From Candidatus Omnitrophota bacterium (GTDB lineage: Bacteria; Omnitrophota; Gorgyraeia; 2-01-FULL-45-10): a stretch of DNA of 7,595 nt. The position numbers and the translations under genes were made by a program. Each line of letters opens with the position of its first letter. The stretch's first letter is position 1. The notes under the pieces are model-generated. The model saw nothing but the letters and a program-made list of their open reading frames with translations, had not been told where the DNA came from and searched no databases. Shown here piece by piece: positions 1 to 6,483 of this stretch. The stretch is from NCBI GenBank assembly GCA_030695725.1, contig JAUYPN010000008.1:1-7595 (forward strand), written 5' to 3'.

Positions 1-1929
1 AACAATATAATAGTTGATATTGCAGGAAAAAAGCGAAGAGAATTTGCTCTTCCATACGCGGCAACTACGCTGAAAACACCCGACGTGATTATAAGAGAAA
101 AAGCGACCGGCTTAACCCTGAAGGTAACGGAGGAACAGGACTTTTATGTATTCGAAGAAGCTCCCAATCCGATGCTTTATAGATTTTATAATAAAAACGG
201 ATTAATAGCTTGCATAGACAGAAGCAGCGCTACGCAACTGCCAAAAGAGGTCAGGCCCGGCGATAAAGAATATCCGGCGTATGTGGCGAAGGTATACGAC
301 ATTCTATTGAGAATGCAGCATATAGCGAATATAAGAAATAATCGTTTAAAAGAAATCGCCAGCATATCGTCCAAATTTCAAAGATCCTTATCTAGTTCGA
401 TCGAAGGTATGGACAAATCTATTAAAGACGCTGTAGGCGCGGCATTGGAGGCAAGTCGTAGAACGCAGCAGCCGCTCGCCTGCGATATCATAATGAAAGC
501 CATGAGTATGGCCAATACCAGCCTTACGTTTATGAGGGATGAGAACTCCAAAAAAATGCTTAATGGCGCGCGCGCCGTCCTCGAAGCGCTTTTAAAGACA
601 GATATATTGGAGGAGCCGGTAGGCCTCATTCCTCAGAAAGACGATGAGCTTAGAGCGCTTCTTAGGGCGAAATCCCAGCCTAGATTCAAAGCAAGAGATA
701 GGGCGCTCGCTTTAGAGCTTCTGAAATTTGTAAATAGCGATCTTGACGCCATGGTACTTTCGGAATTCGCGCCGATATTGCATAGGCTGAATAAGAAAAG
801 CTCCGATGGTATTATGGATATCTCCTGGTATAAATGCGTTGTCCCGGGCAGGAGCATATACGCTAAAAGCAAAATGATGCTCTATCTTGTACCGAAATTG
901 GCGGGAGTCGACAAGGATCTCGTAGAGGCAGTCGCGGCTATCCTTATTACTCCTTACACGAGAGAATTAGATACAATTGTAAATAGAGATGAGAGAAGCG
1001 CAACGGTAATTATTAAAAAAGACGATAATAAATGGCTTCAATTAACATTTACGGTATTGTTACGTGCCCCGCGTCCTGAATTTTCATTGCGAACCATAAC
1101 AAAATATGAGCATCACGGCAGCGTATCAACAAGCTTCGCGAATAATAGACACGAGTTATATAGGCATACCATTCGGGCGTTGAGGTTGTCGGAGCCCGAG
1201 ATGTCAGCATGGATCGATGAAGAGCCTTCTGACGCAACCGGCGAGCGCACATCCGCGAGCGGGACGGCGCTACAGACGATAAAAGAGATCGCGAAGACCA
1301 AGGAGGGCATGAGGGCTATTATTGGAGGCATAACCAAGCCTGAAATGGATCTGACCGGATTTACCGTAGTTGTGAATTCAAAGCTAACTGAAACCGGTAT
1401 TGCGGATATGAAAAACACATATAAAAGATTGCAACAGGAGCTAAGAAAAGCCCTTGAGGATAGAGGAGGGAAATTTATAGGGGTATCCCCTCAGGATAAT
1501 CTTGCGGATAAGATCAATTTCTTGCGCAGGGAAGATCCAAACATCAAGGTAATAGTACTCGACGACGGGTCATTTGATAAAGAGATGGGTGAAGAAGAAG
1601 GAATAAAAGGGGCAGGAGGAGTCCGCGGCGTTGACTACTGTGTTGTGAGTATCGAGCCTCTAAAGGGCCTGGAATTGAATGAAGGCGAAGCGCCGTTTGT
1701 AAACTTAATTGCCATGGCCATGATAGGCGTGGGCAGACTCGATAGTAATCCGGCGTTATTAAGCTTTGCGTATGAAGCCTTTACGGGGGAAAAGGCGACC
1801 GACGAAATCGTAAACAAACTTATGGGCTCTCTCTCATGGATTATTAAACTCCAAAATGTAGTAAGATTTAAGATCAGTGATCTTGAGGATGGGCACATCC
1901 GCAATAGGATATTCGAAGCGGCGGCGTAA
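1..1929 (+). CDS. C-terminal part of a large protein of unknown family (5' end outside window)
   Basis: The frame is open from base 1 to the TAA at 1927-1929, giving 642 residues. A GTG at 85 is the first start-like codon, but nothing resembling a ribosome site precedes it and the 28 codons before it read as ordinary protein (NNIIVDIAGKKRREF...), so the gene most likely begins upstream of the window. I do not recognise a catalytic family. There is no signal peptide or membrane segment in the visible part. Counting from the GTG, a mostly helical, charged region spans about residues 80-240, a mixed alpha/beta part about 240-380, a low-complexity linker (DEEPSDATGERTSASG) about 375-395, and a C-terminal unit about 400-614 holding predicted strand patterns such as GFTVVVNS and IKVIVLDDG. 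The closing helices and Ala-rich end (IFEAAA) remind me of the C-termini of giant proteins in Omnitrophota genomes; this is recollection, not a search. It is followed by two palindromic repeats. Confidence 0.85.
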   Translation, partial: NNIIVDIAGKKRREFALPYAATTLKTPDVIIREKATGLTLKVTEEQDFYVFEEAPNPMLYRFYNKNGLIACIDRSSATQLPKEVRPGDKEYPAYVAKVYDILLRMQHIANIRNNRLKEIASISSKFQRSLSSSIEGMDKSIKDAVGAALEASRRTQQPLACDIIMKAMSMANTSLTFMRDENSKKMLNGARAVLEALLKTDILEEPVGLIPQKDDELRALLRAKSQPRFKARDRALALELLKFVNSDLDAMVLSEFAPILHRLNKKSSDGIMDISWYKCVVPGRSIYAKSKMMLYLVPKLAGVDKDLVEAVAAILITPYTRELDTIVNRDERSATVIIKKDDNKWLQLTFTVLLRAPRPEFSLRTITKYEHHGSVSTSFANNRHELYRHTIRALRLSEPEMSAWIDEEPSDATGERTSASGTALQTIKEIAKTKEGMRAIIGGITKPEMDLTGFTVVVNSKLTETGIADMKNTYKRLQQELRKALEDRGGKFIGVSPQDNLADKINFLRREDPNIKVIVLDDGSFDKEMGEEEGIKGAGGVRGVDYCVVSIEPLKGLELNEGEAPFVNLIAMAMIGVGRLDSNPALLSFAYEAFTGEKATDEIVNKLMGSLSWIIKLQNVVRFKISDLEDGHIRNRIFEAAA

Positions 1930-1930
1930 G

Positions 1931-1990
1931 AGATTGCTTCGTCCCCGCTTCTTGCTTTCGCAAGAAAGCAGCGGGGACTCGCAATGACGG
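1931..1990. repeat. Palindromic dispersed-type repeat (ATTGC...GCAAT family)
   Basis: A nested hairpin begins just after the stop codon at 1929. The outer stem is ATTGC (1933-1937) with GCAAT (1981-1985). The middle stem is GTCCCCGCT (1941-1949) with AGCGGGGAC (1970-1978), 9 perfect pairs. The inner stem is TCTTGC (1950-1955) with GCAAGA (1960-1965), around a TTTC loop, with a 4-base bulge AAGC at 1966-1969. The ends (AGATTGCTTCG ... TCGCAATGACGG) match a palindromic sequence I recall as dispersed in many bacterial genomes. No T-run follows directly, so it is not a classic terminator. It is probably a non-coding mobile or REP-like unit rather than a gene. Confidence 0.75.
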
Positions 1991-1994
1991 TTTC

Positions 1995-2051
1995 AAAAAG
2001 GGGTCAGACCCATTCACGGCGTAATAGACGTGCTGGGTCAGACCCCTTTTT
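1995..2051. repeat. REP-like long hairpin with GGGTCAGACCC arms
   Basis: The left arm (1995-2012, A5 then GGGGTCAGACCCA) and right arm (2034-2051, TGGGTCAGACCCC then T5) are inverted copies over 18 bases with one central A/A mismatch. Each GGGTCAGACCC core is also nearly self-complementary, so the arms could fold singly or together. The 21-base loop holds a further 4-base stem, CACG (2015-2018) with CGTG (2029-2032). This is the build of REP sequences mobilised in trans by TnpA-REP (Y1, HUH) transposases, and I recall this motif beside such genes in several uncultivated phyla. No transposase is present here. The next base pairs are the promoter of the methyltransferase gene. Confidence 0.75.
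1999..2051. terminator. Probable bidirectional intrinsic terminator formed by the GGGTCAGACCC hairpin
   Basis: A strong GC-rich stem preceded by five A and followed by five T (2047-2051) has the form of a factor-independent terminator on both strands. It is the only such structure between the large upstream gene (ends 1929) and the next promoter (2055-2063), so it probably ends that transcript. The loop is long (21 bases) for an efficient terminator, although an inner 4-base stem could shorten it. The function is inferred from shape only. Confidence 0.45.
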
Positions 2052-2054
2052 ATA

Positions 2055-2071
2055 TGGTATAATACACAGGT
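2055..2071 (+). promoter_or_regulatory. Extended -10 promoter for a near-leaderless rlmI transcript
   Basis: TGGTATAAT at 2055-2063 is a full extended -10 element with a perfect TATAAT (2058-2063). Only 8 bases separate it from the ATG at 2072, so RNA synthesis should begin at about 2070-2072, leaving a leader of 0-2 bases. No usable Shine-Dalgarno exists; AGG at 2068-2070 touches the start codon. A -35 at normal distance (2035-2040, GGGTCA) is poor and lies inside the right arm of the repeat, so the extended -10 probably carries recognition. Confidence 0.65.
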
Positions 2072-3253
2072 ATGCAGAATAAAATAATAGCGCTGAGAAC
2101 CGGCAAGAAGGGCAGATTAAAACCCGGACATCCATGGATATTCAAAGGGCAGACCCTGAAAGTCCCTCCCGGTATAAGAGCGGGCGACGTAGTGGCTGTG
2201 GTCAATGGCCAGGGCCTATTTGTTGGTCGAGGCTATTATAATCCCGCCTCGGAGATCACGATACGCCTCCTTACATTCAATGATGAGCCCATAGATGGGA
2301 ATTTTCTCAAGAAGAGGATAGAGGATGCTATAGCGAAAAGAAGTTTTCTATCCTCGACTACCAATGCCAGGCGGCTCATATTCAGCGAAGCGGACGGTCT
2401 ACCCGGACTTATCGTAGACCAGTATGATGATACGATAGTGTTCCAGATATCTACTCTCGGTATGGAGCGCATGAAAGAGGGCCTGCTTAAGGTCCTGGCA
2501 GACACAGTGGATCCTAAATTCATATATGAGAAGAGCGATTCTCCTTTCAGAAAGAAAGAGGGCATCAAGACCGTAAAGAAATGGTGGCTCTATGACGGCG
2601 AAACTAATATCGAGATATATGAGGGCGGCGCAAAGTTCATAGTGGATATAGAGAGTGGCCACAAAACGGGCTTTTATCTCGACCAGCGCAGGTCGAGGGC
2701 CGCATTGAAAGAGATCTCCAAAGATAAAACGGTCTTGGATCTCTTCTGTTATACGGGGGGTTTTTCCGTCAACGCCGCATTGGGCGGCGCGAAAAAAGTA
2801 GTGGGCGTCGAGATAAAACCGGAATGGCTTATCCTGGCCCGTAAAAATGCCCAGCTTAACGATGTGTCGGATAAGATAGAGCATAGAGAGGGCGATGTTT
2901 TTGAAGTATTGAATAATATCTGTGATTCCGGAGAAAGATTTGATATCATAGTCCTGGATCCTCCTTCATTCGTGAAGGAGAAGAAGTCCATAATAAGCGC
3001 GGCCAAAGGCTATAAAGAGCTGAACACGCTCGCCATGAGATCTCTGAACGAAGGCGGGACTCTCTGCACGTTTTCATGTTCTTATAACATGTCCGGCGAT
3101 ATTTTTTCCGACGTGATAAAGAGTTCGGCCGCCGAAGCCGGAAAGAGCCTGACGGTGCTGAAGAGGTGCCATCAGGATAAGGATCACCCGATAGTCAGGT
3201 CGATACCGCAGACAGAATATCTGAAGGGCTACTTTTTAACTGTTAATCTATAA
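2072..3253 (+). CDS. rlmI: Class I SAM-dependent 23S rRNA (cytosine-C5) methyltransferase, RlmI family
   Basis: The product is 393 residues, close to the ~396 of E. coli RlmI, which makes m5C1962 in 23S rRNA using S-adenosylmethionine. An N-terminal PUA-type RNA-binding domain covers about residues 1-75 (GHPWIFKG at 19-26, FVGRGYYNP at 50-58). A central linking domain follows, with ADGLPGLIVD (107-116), then the family signature HKTGFYLDQR (197-206). The Rossmann methyltransferase core shows SAM motif I (VLDLFCYTGGF, 221-231), an acidic residue after the next strand (GVEI, 245-248), motif IV DPPSF (296-300) and motif VI SCSY (335-338), where Cys336 is the expected catalytic cysteine. The C-terminus has DHPIV and IPQTEYLKGY, usual for the family. 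The cytoplasmic role is ribosome maturation. The ATG at 2072 is chosen because a promoter -10 ends 8 bases before it. The exact target base is inferred from the family; other COG1092 members can differ. Confidence 0.9.
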   Translation: MQNKIIALRTGKKGRLKPGHPWIFKGQTLKVPPGIRAGDVVAVVNGQGLFVGRGYYNPASEITIRLLTFNDEPIDGNFLKKRIEDAIAKRSFLSSTTNARRLIFSEADGLPGLIVDQYDDTIVFQISTLGMERMKEGLLKVLADTVDPKFIYEKSDSPFRKKEGIKTVKKWWLYDGETNIEIYEGGAKFIVDIESGHKTGFYLDQRRSRAALKEISKDKTVLDLFCYTGGFSVNAALGGAKKVVGVEIKPEWLILARKNAQLNDVSDKIEHREGDVFEVLNNICDSGERFDIIVLDPPSFVKEKKSIISAAKGYKELNTLAMRSLNEGGTLCTFSCSYNMSGDIFSDVIKSSAAEAGKSLTVLKRCHQDKDHPIVRSIPQTEYLKGYFLTVNL

Positions 3254-3272
3254 AAAAGTTTGATTTTTTCTG

Positions 3273-3307
3273 TTGACAATCGCACTTCGTATGATATATT
3301 AATGACT
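3273..3307 (+). promoter_or_regulatory. Sigma70-type promoter for a leaderless glycoamylase transcript
   Basis: A perfect -35 TTGACA (3273-3278) is followed after 16 bases by the -10 TATATT (3295-3300), which also carries the extended TG (3292-3293). The -10 ends 7 bases before the ATG at 3308, so the transcript should start at or within a base or two of that codon. There is no ribosome-binding sequence before the ATG. The promoter lies wholly downstream of a possible TTG start at 3260, which argues against that longer reading. Confidence 0.75.
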
Positions 3308-6262
3308 ATGAGAACAGCGGATAAAGCTTTTCTGATTTTGGCTTTTATTGTTTTCTTAAGCCTGTCTGCATTGGCGCAAACATATGCCTTTGCTCAGAGT
3401 GATGCGGATCTTGATCCCGATGGTGATAAGCTGACCAACCGCGACGAATTTTTCGCGGGGACCAATCCTGATGTTTACACCGCCGTAAACAGTATGACGG
3501 AAAAACAACTGCTGGATCTTTTTGCGGGTAAGGCGTTTCTTTATTTCTGGGAGCAGTCACGGCTCTCTTTTTATTTCACACCCGATAAAGCGAATTATAA
3601 CGATTCCCTCGACTATAGCGCCAACTTTAACTCGATCGCAACGACAGGATTTAGCCTCATGGCGTATGTTGTCGCCGACGACCGCGGCTGGGTAGATCAC
3701 GATGCCGCGTATGAGCGTATCCGCGCTCTGCTTTCGCGCGCAGTTACGCTGCAGAGTTCGGCATACGACAGAGTCGGTGTGCCTGCGAATCAGGAAGGTA
3801 ACCGCCACGGATACTTATATCACTTTGTAGACGATCAGGGCTTCCGTTGTCCCGGTAGTGAAATATCCACGATTGACCACGCCCTGTTTGTTGCGGGCGC
3901 ATTGGCGGCAGGGGAATATTATAAGGGAACCGAAGTCGAACAATTAGCCCGCCAGCTTTATTTGAATACAGACTGGAACTGGCTCTACAACGGGACGTTT
4001 CTGTATCAGGGCTGGGCCGAGGACAGCGCGGGCGGATTTGAGGGAGGCCGGACGCTCGATTCATGGAACAGGTACTCGGAACTTATGATACTGCTTTTTT
4101 TAGCCATGGGCTCCGGTGACGCATCCATGGCGATACCGCCGTCCGCATGGGATAATCTGACTTACGGGACGGGCCGGATGTTCCCTTTTGAATACGCTCA
4201 TCTATTCCCCGGAGACGCGCCGCAAAATTTCGCGTTTGTTTCTAACATGCCGAATACCATCCATGAGAGCGGCTACACTAACTCTGCGTCAGAATTTCAT
4301 TATATACACGCGGGATCGCTGCACAACCATCAATACTCGCACCTTTTTGCTAACTTTCGGGCGCGGCGCGACAGATGGCAAACAGATTACTTCGCGAACT
4401 CGATCAGCGCCGCTATGGCCAACCGGCAATACTGCGTTAATTTGAGTACTCATGCATTCGGAGGCGACCCCTCCAGCCCGGATCAATATACGCGCCAACC
4501 GTATGAAACATACGGCCCGAACAGCTGGGGGATCATGGCCGGCATCCCTTCATTTACAGGTTACGCGGTGCTGCAGCCAATCGTAATGTCATATGATAAT
4601 TTTTCACCCGATAATATTGCCGTTAATAATGACAGCGGGACGGTAGTGCTTTCAGCGCCTTTGGGTTCGACGCCGTTCACGCCGCGCCAGACGATAGATT
4701 TCACGCGCAACATGCTCATGCGTTTTCAGGCAAATGAGTGGGGTTACGATGCTCTGGTCGGCCGTTACGGTTTCATGAATTCTTTCAATCTGGGTAGGCC
4801 TTATAATTCATTACAGGTAGGCCATTTCGCGGTTAACATCATAGGTTTGGATATGGGACCGGTGATAGGCAGCGTGGAAAATTATACAGGCGGTCTTGTT
4901 TGGAAGATGGCGATGCGTAATCAATTCATTCAGACAGGGATGCAGAACGCGGGATTCAATACCGGCGTGGTAGAGCCATTTATTCTGAATTTTGACGATA
5001 ATTCACCCTTGCCTCAAGAGGATCCGAATGGCGGCGGGCTAGATCCTAATTCATTCGGCGGCAGTTCGTACCAATTCGGAACCGGCGCAATTAGCTACGC
5101 CTGGATCGGCGATCCGTTCCCGGGCCTTCCCTACGGGCCTCAGCAATGGGCCCAACAAATTTCAGCTTCCGATAATACCGATTCGGGAGCATTCATTACA
5201 TTAAGCAGTCACGATGTGAGCCGTTGGGATACGCTCTCATTCTGGATCAAAGGAGATATTGGAACAGAGGAGTATAGCGTAGGATTGAAGGGGGGCGTTG
5301 TTGACCGTCTTGGCAACCCGCTCGAAGCGATTGAAGTAAAAATTCCCATCGCGGAATATCATTCCGAAGGAGCTATTACGTCACAGTGGACAGGGGTCCG
5401 AATTCCATTGAGAGACTTTGCCGAAAAAGGCGTGCGCCTGACGGCGCTTGATAATATTTCCTTTACCAATACGAAGGAAGGCGGCGGCGCTATATACGTC
5501 GATGACATCGCTTTTTTGGGCGACGAGTTTAAACCCTCAAGTCCTCAAGGCCTTCAGGAGACGATAAGCGGAAATTCAATAGAGCTCTCCTGGGATGCCA
5601 ATACTGAACCCGATCTTGTCGGCTACCGCGTATATCGCAGTGACGACCAGGGCGCGACATTTAACCCGCTTAATACGAATCTTGTAGTCCCTACGGTATA
5701 TACGGACGCAAATCATCCTTACAGCCGGGAGCTCTACCGAATTACCGCGGTAGATAATGCGCAGCCGGCCAACGAAAGCGATCCTTCGGAAACTATTTCT
5801 GTCGTAATCAACCAGCCGCCGCTTGCAGGCACTATCATTCCTTCTTCAGGTTCATCCCGTGTAAATAAAAGCGTAAATTTTACCACTACTTATAGTGATG
5901 GTGACGGGTGGCAGAATATACAGTCCGCGAATCTTTTAATAAATACCTCAACAAGCGGCTCAAAGTGTTTTTACGGATATTATGATCAGAATACAAACAA
6001 GCTCTATATACGTAATGATACCAACACCGCATGGTTGGGCGGTTATGCTCCCGGCTCACACAAAGCTATTAATAACTCATATGTGAAACTTAACTGCGCT
6101 TCAACAACCGTCTCAGGATCAGGTAATACCTTGACCATCAAATGGAATATCATCTTTAAGTCGACCTTCGCTGGCTTAAAGAATATGTATCTATACGTAA
6201 AGGATGATCGAGGCGCCTATGATGGTTGGGTTTTGAAAGGAACATGGACCATTAGGCGGTAA
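3308..6262 (+). CDS. Secreted multidomain glycoamylase-family (GH144-like) glucanase with TSP3-like, carbohydrate-binding, Fn3 and tail domains
   Basis: The product is 984 residues from ATG 3308. A Sec signal peptide comes first (MRTADK, then a hydrophobic stretch to ~23; cleavage likely after ALA23 or AFA29). DPDGDKLTNRDEF (36-48) is a thrombospondin-3/EF-like calcium site. Residues ~64-560 match the Glycoamylase family (PF10091): FWEQ (80-83), TGFSLMAY (113-120), HGYLYHFVD (167-175), STIDHALFVAGAL (187-199), WNRYSELMILLF (253-264), YGPNSWGIMAG (402-412), and DMGPVIGSVENY with GLVWKMAMRN towards the end. Known members include GH144 endo-beta-1,2-glucanases and a domain of cyclic beta-1,2-glucan synthases, so beta-1,2-glucan is the likeliest substrate, though unproven. 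Residues ~575-740 look like a jelly-roll carbohydrate-binding module (ends IYVDDIAF); ~744-834 is Fn3 (ELSWDANTEPDLVGYRVYR); ~837-984 is a tail domain with two cysteines (887, 930). An upstream in-frame TTG at 3260 would add 16 residues, but the promoter overlaps them. Confidence 0.85.
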   Translation: MRTADKAFLILAFIVFLSLSALAQTYAFAQSDADLDPDGDKLTNRDEFFAGTNPDVYTAVNSMTEKQLLDLFAGKAFLYFWEQSRLSFYFTPDKANYNDSLDYSANFNSIATTGFSLMAYVVADDRGWVDHDAAYERIRALLSRAVTLQSSAYDRVGVPANQEGNRHGYLYHFVDDQGFRCPGSEISTIDHALFVAGALAAGEYYKGTEVEQLARQLYLNTDWNWLYNGTFLYQGWAEDSAGGFEGGRTLDSWNRYSELMILLFLAMGSGDASMAIPPSAWDNLTYGTGRMFPFEYAHLFPGDAPQNFAFVSNMPNTIHESGYTNSASEFHYIHAGSLHNHQYSHLFANFRARRDRWQTDYFANSISAAMANRQYCVNLSTHAFGGDPSSPDQYTRQPYETYGPNSWGIMAGIPSFTGYAVLQPIVMSYDNFSPDNIAVNNDSGTVVLSAPLGSTPFTPRQTIDFTRNMLMRFQANEWGYDALVGRYGFMNSFNLGRPYNSLQVGHFAVNIIGLDMGPVIGSVENYTGGLVWKMAMRNQFIQTGMQNAGFNTGVVEPFILNFDDNSPLPQEDPNGGGLDPNSFGGSSYQFGTGAISYAWIGDPFPGLPYGPQQWAQQISASDNTDSGAFITLSSHDVSRWDTLSFWIKGDIGTEEYSVGLKGGVVDRLGNPLEAIEVKIPIAEYHSEGAITSQWTGVRIPLRDFAEKGVRLTALDNISFTNTKEGGGAIYVDDIAFLGDEFKPSSPQGLQETISGNSIELSWDANTEPDLVGYRVYRSDDQGATFNPLNTNLVVPTVYTDANHPYSRELYRITAVDNAQPANESDPSETISVVINQPPLAGTIIPSSGSSRVNKSVNFTTTYSDGDGWQNIQSANLLINTSTSGSKCFYGYYDQNTNKLYIRNDTNTAWLGGYAPGSHKAINNSYVKLNCASTTVSGSGNTLTIKWNIIFKSTFAGLKNMYLYVKDDRGAYDGWVLKGTWTIRR

Positions 6263-6339
6263 CAGCGGTCAAGCCCGACACCCCCCACTTCTCGACCACC
6301 ATATTTACAAATCTTCACGTACAAGTTTACCGTAGTTTG

Positions 6340-6348
6340 TGGTATACT
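6340..6348 (+). promoter_or_regulatory. Extended -10 element upstream of the three-gene operon
   Basis: TGGTATACT (TATACT at 6343-6348, TG at 6340-6341) has the same form as the elements before 2072 and 3308. No good -35 is at normal distance; TACAAG at 6320-6325 would give a 17-base spacer but matches poorly. If used, transcription would begin at about 6355, exactly on an ATG, and the first real gene of the operon would have a leader of about 130 bases. Confidence 0.5.
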
Positions 6349-6447
6349 TACCTCATGGCGCAGCAAAGATAAACAAAGGAAAGGCCGAGGGCACAGCCGA
6401 AGAGGGCGAAGCGAATGCAGAATTCGGGGCAGGAGAAGCAATGACTT

Positions 6448-6453
6448 TATAAT
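6448..6453 (+). promoter_or_regulatory. Alternative -10 box for the three-gene operon
   Basis: TATAAT matches the -10 consensus perfectly and would place the RNA start near 6460, giving a conventional 24-base leader that includes the AAGGAG at 6468-6473. There is no recognisable -35 (6425-6430 is CGGGGC) and no extended TG, so this is weaker than the element at 6340. The two could both be active. Confidence 0.25.
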
Positions 6454-6467
6454 GAGCTCGGTATAAA

Positions 6468-6473
6468 AAGGAG
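6468..6473 (+). promoter_or_regulatory. Shine-Dalgarno site for the membrane coiled-coil gene
   Basis: AAGGAG lies 10 bases before ATG 6484. It selects 6484 over the ATG at 6477, which is only 3 bases away and opens a 22-codon frame of no evident meaning. It shows that this genome uses Shine-Dalgarno initiation as well as the apparently leaderless starts at 2072 and 3308. Confidence 0.6.
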
Positions 6474-6483
6474 AAGATGATCC

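Larger units (their letters stand above)
6263..6483 (+). other. Intergenic region and possible leader before the three-gene operon
   Basis: These 221 bases hold no gene I can support. No convincing terminator follows the glycoamylase stop. A short imperfect stem (6321-6327 with 6334-6340, including two G-T pairs) lies just before an extended -10 at 6340-6348. Six bases after that -10 is ATG 6355, which opens a five-codon ORF (MAQQR, stop at 6370-6372). Downstream the sequence is purine-rich and contains three more tiny ORFs from ATG 6415, 6441 and 6453, each stop overlapping the next start (ATGA, TAATG). A second -10-like TATAAT lies at 6448-6453. The stretch could be a 5' leader with upstream ORFs or simply non-coding spacer. 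Confidence 0.5.

Noticed and set aside
85..87. GTG 85 as the true start of the first gene.
   Set aside because: No ribosome site or promoter is seen, and the 28 preceding codons are open and protein-like.
1931..2051. Palindromic arrays considered as a CRISPR array or attachment site.
   Set aside because: The two elements differ in sequence, there are no regularly spaced direct repeats or spacers, and no integrase or cas gene is nearby.
2399..2884. A 161-codon minus-strand frame opposite the methyltransferase gene.
   Set aside because: The + strand gene has every family motif, and the antisense frame has no start signal or recognisable domain. Long antisense frames are expected opposite codon-biased genes.
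3252..3269. A6-loop-T6 stem after the methyltransferase stop, considered as a terminator.
   Set aside because: The stem is only A-T pairs with no GC core, too weak for an intrinsic terminator.
3260..3307. TTG at 3260 as start of the glycoamylase gene.
   Set aside because: No Shine-Dalgarno precedes it, the -35 and -10 lie downstream of it, and it would put extra polar residues before a normal signal peptide.
6217..6441. A 74-codon frame on the minus strand overlapping the 3' end of the glycoamylase gene.
   Set aside because: No ribosome site or promoter, a composition mirroring the purine-rich + strand, and overlap with a well-supported gene. It is treated as a shadow frame.
6263..6466. The frame of the glycoamylase gene stays open for about 67 codons after its TAA, hinting at readthrough.
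   Set aside because: The TAA comes right after a complete C-terminal domain (GTWTI end), the extra sequence is Pro- and then Arg-rich with no protein-like pattern, and it overlaps promoter-like sequence. An open run of this length can occur by chance.
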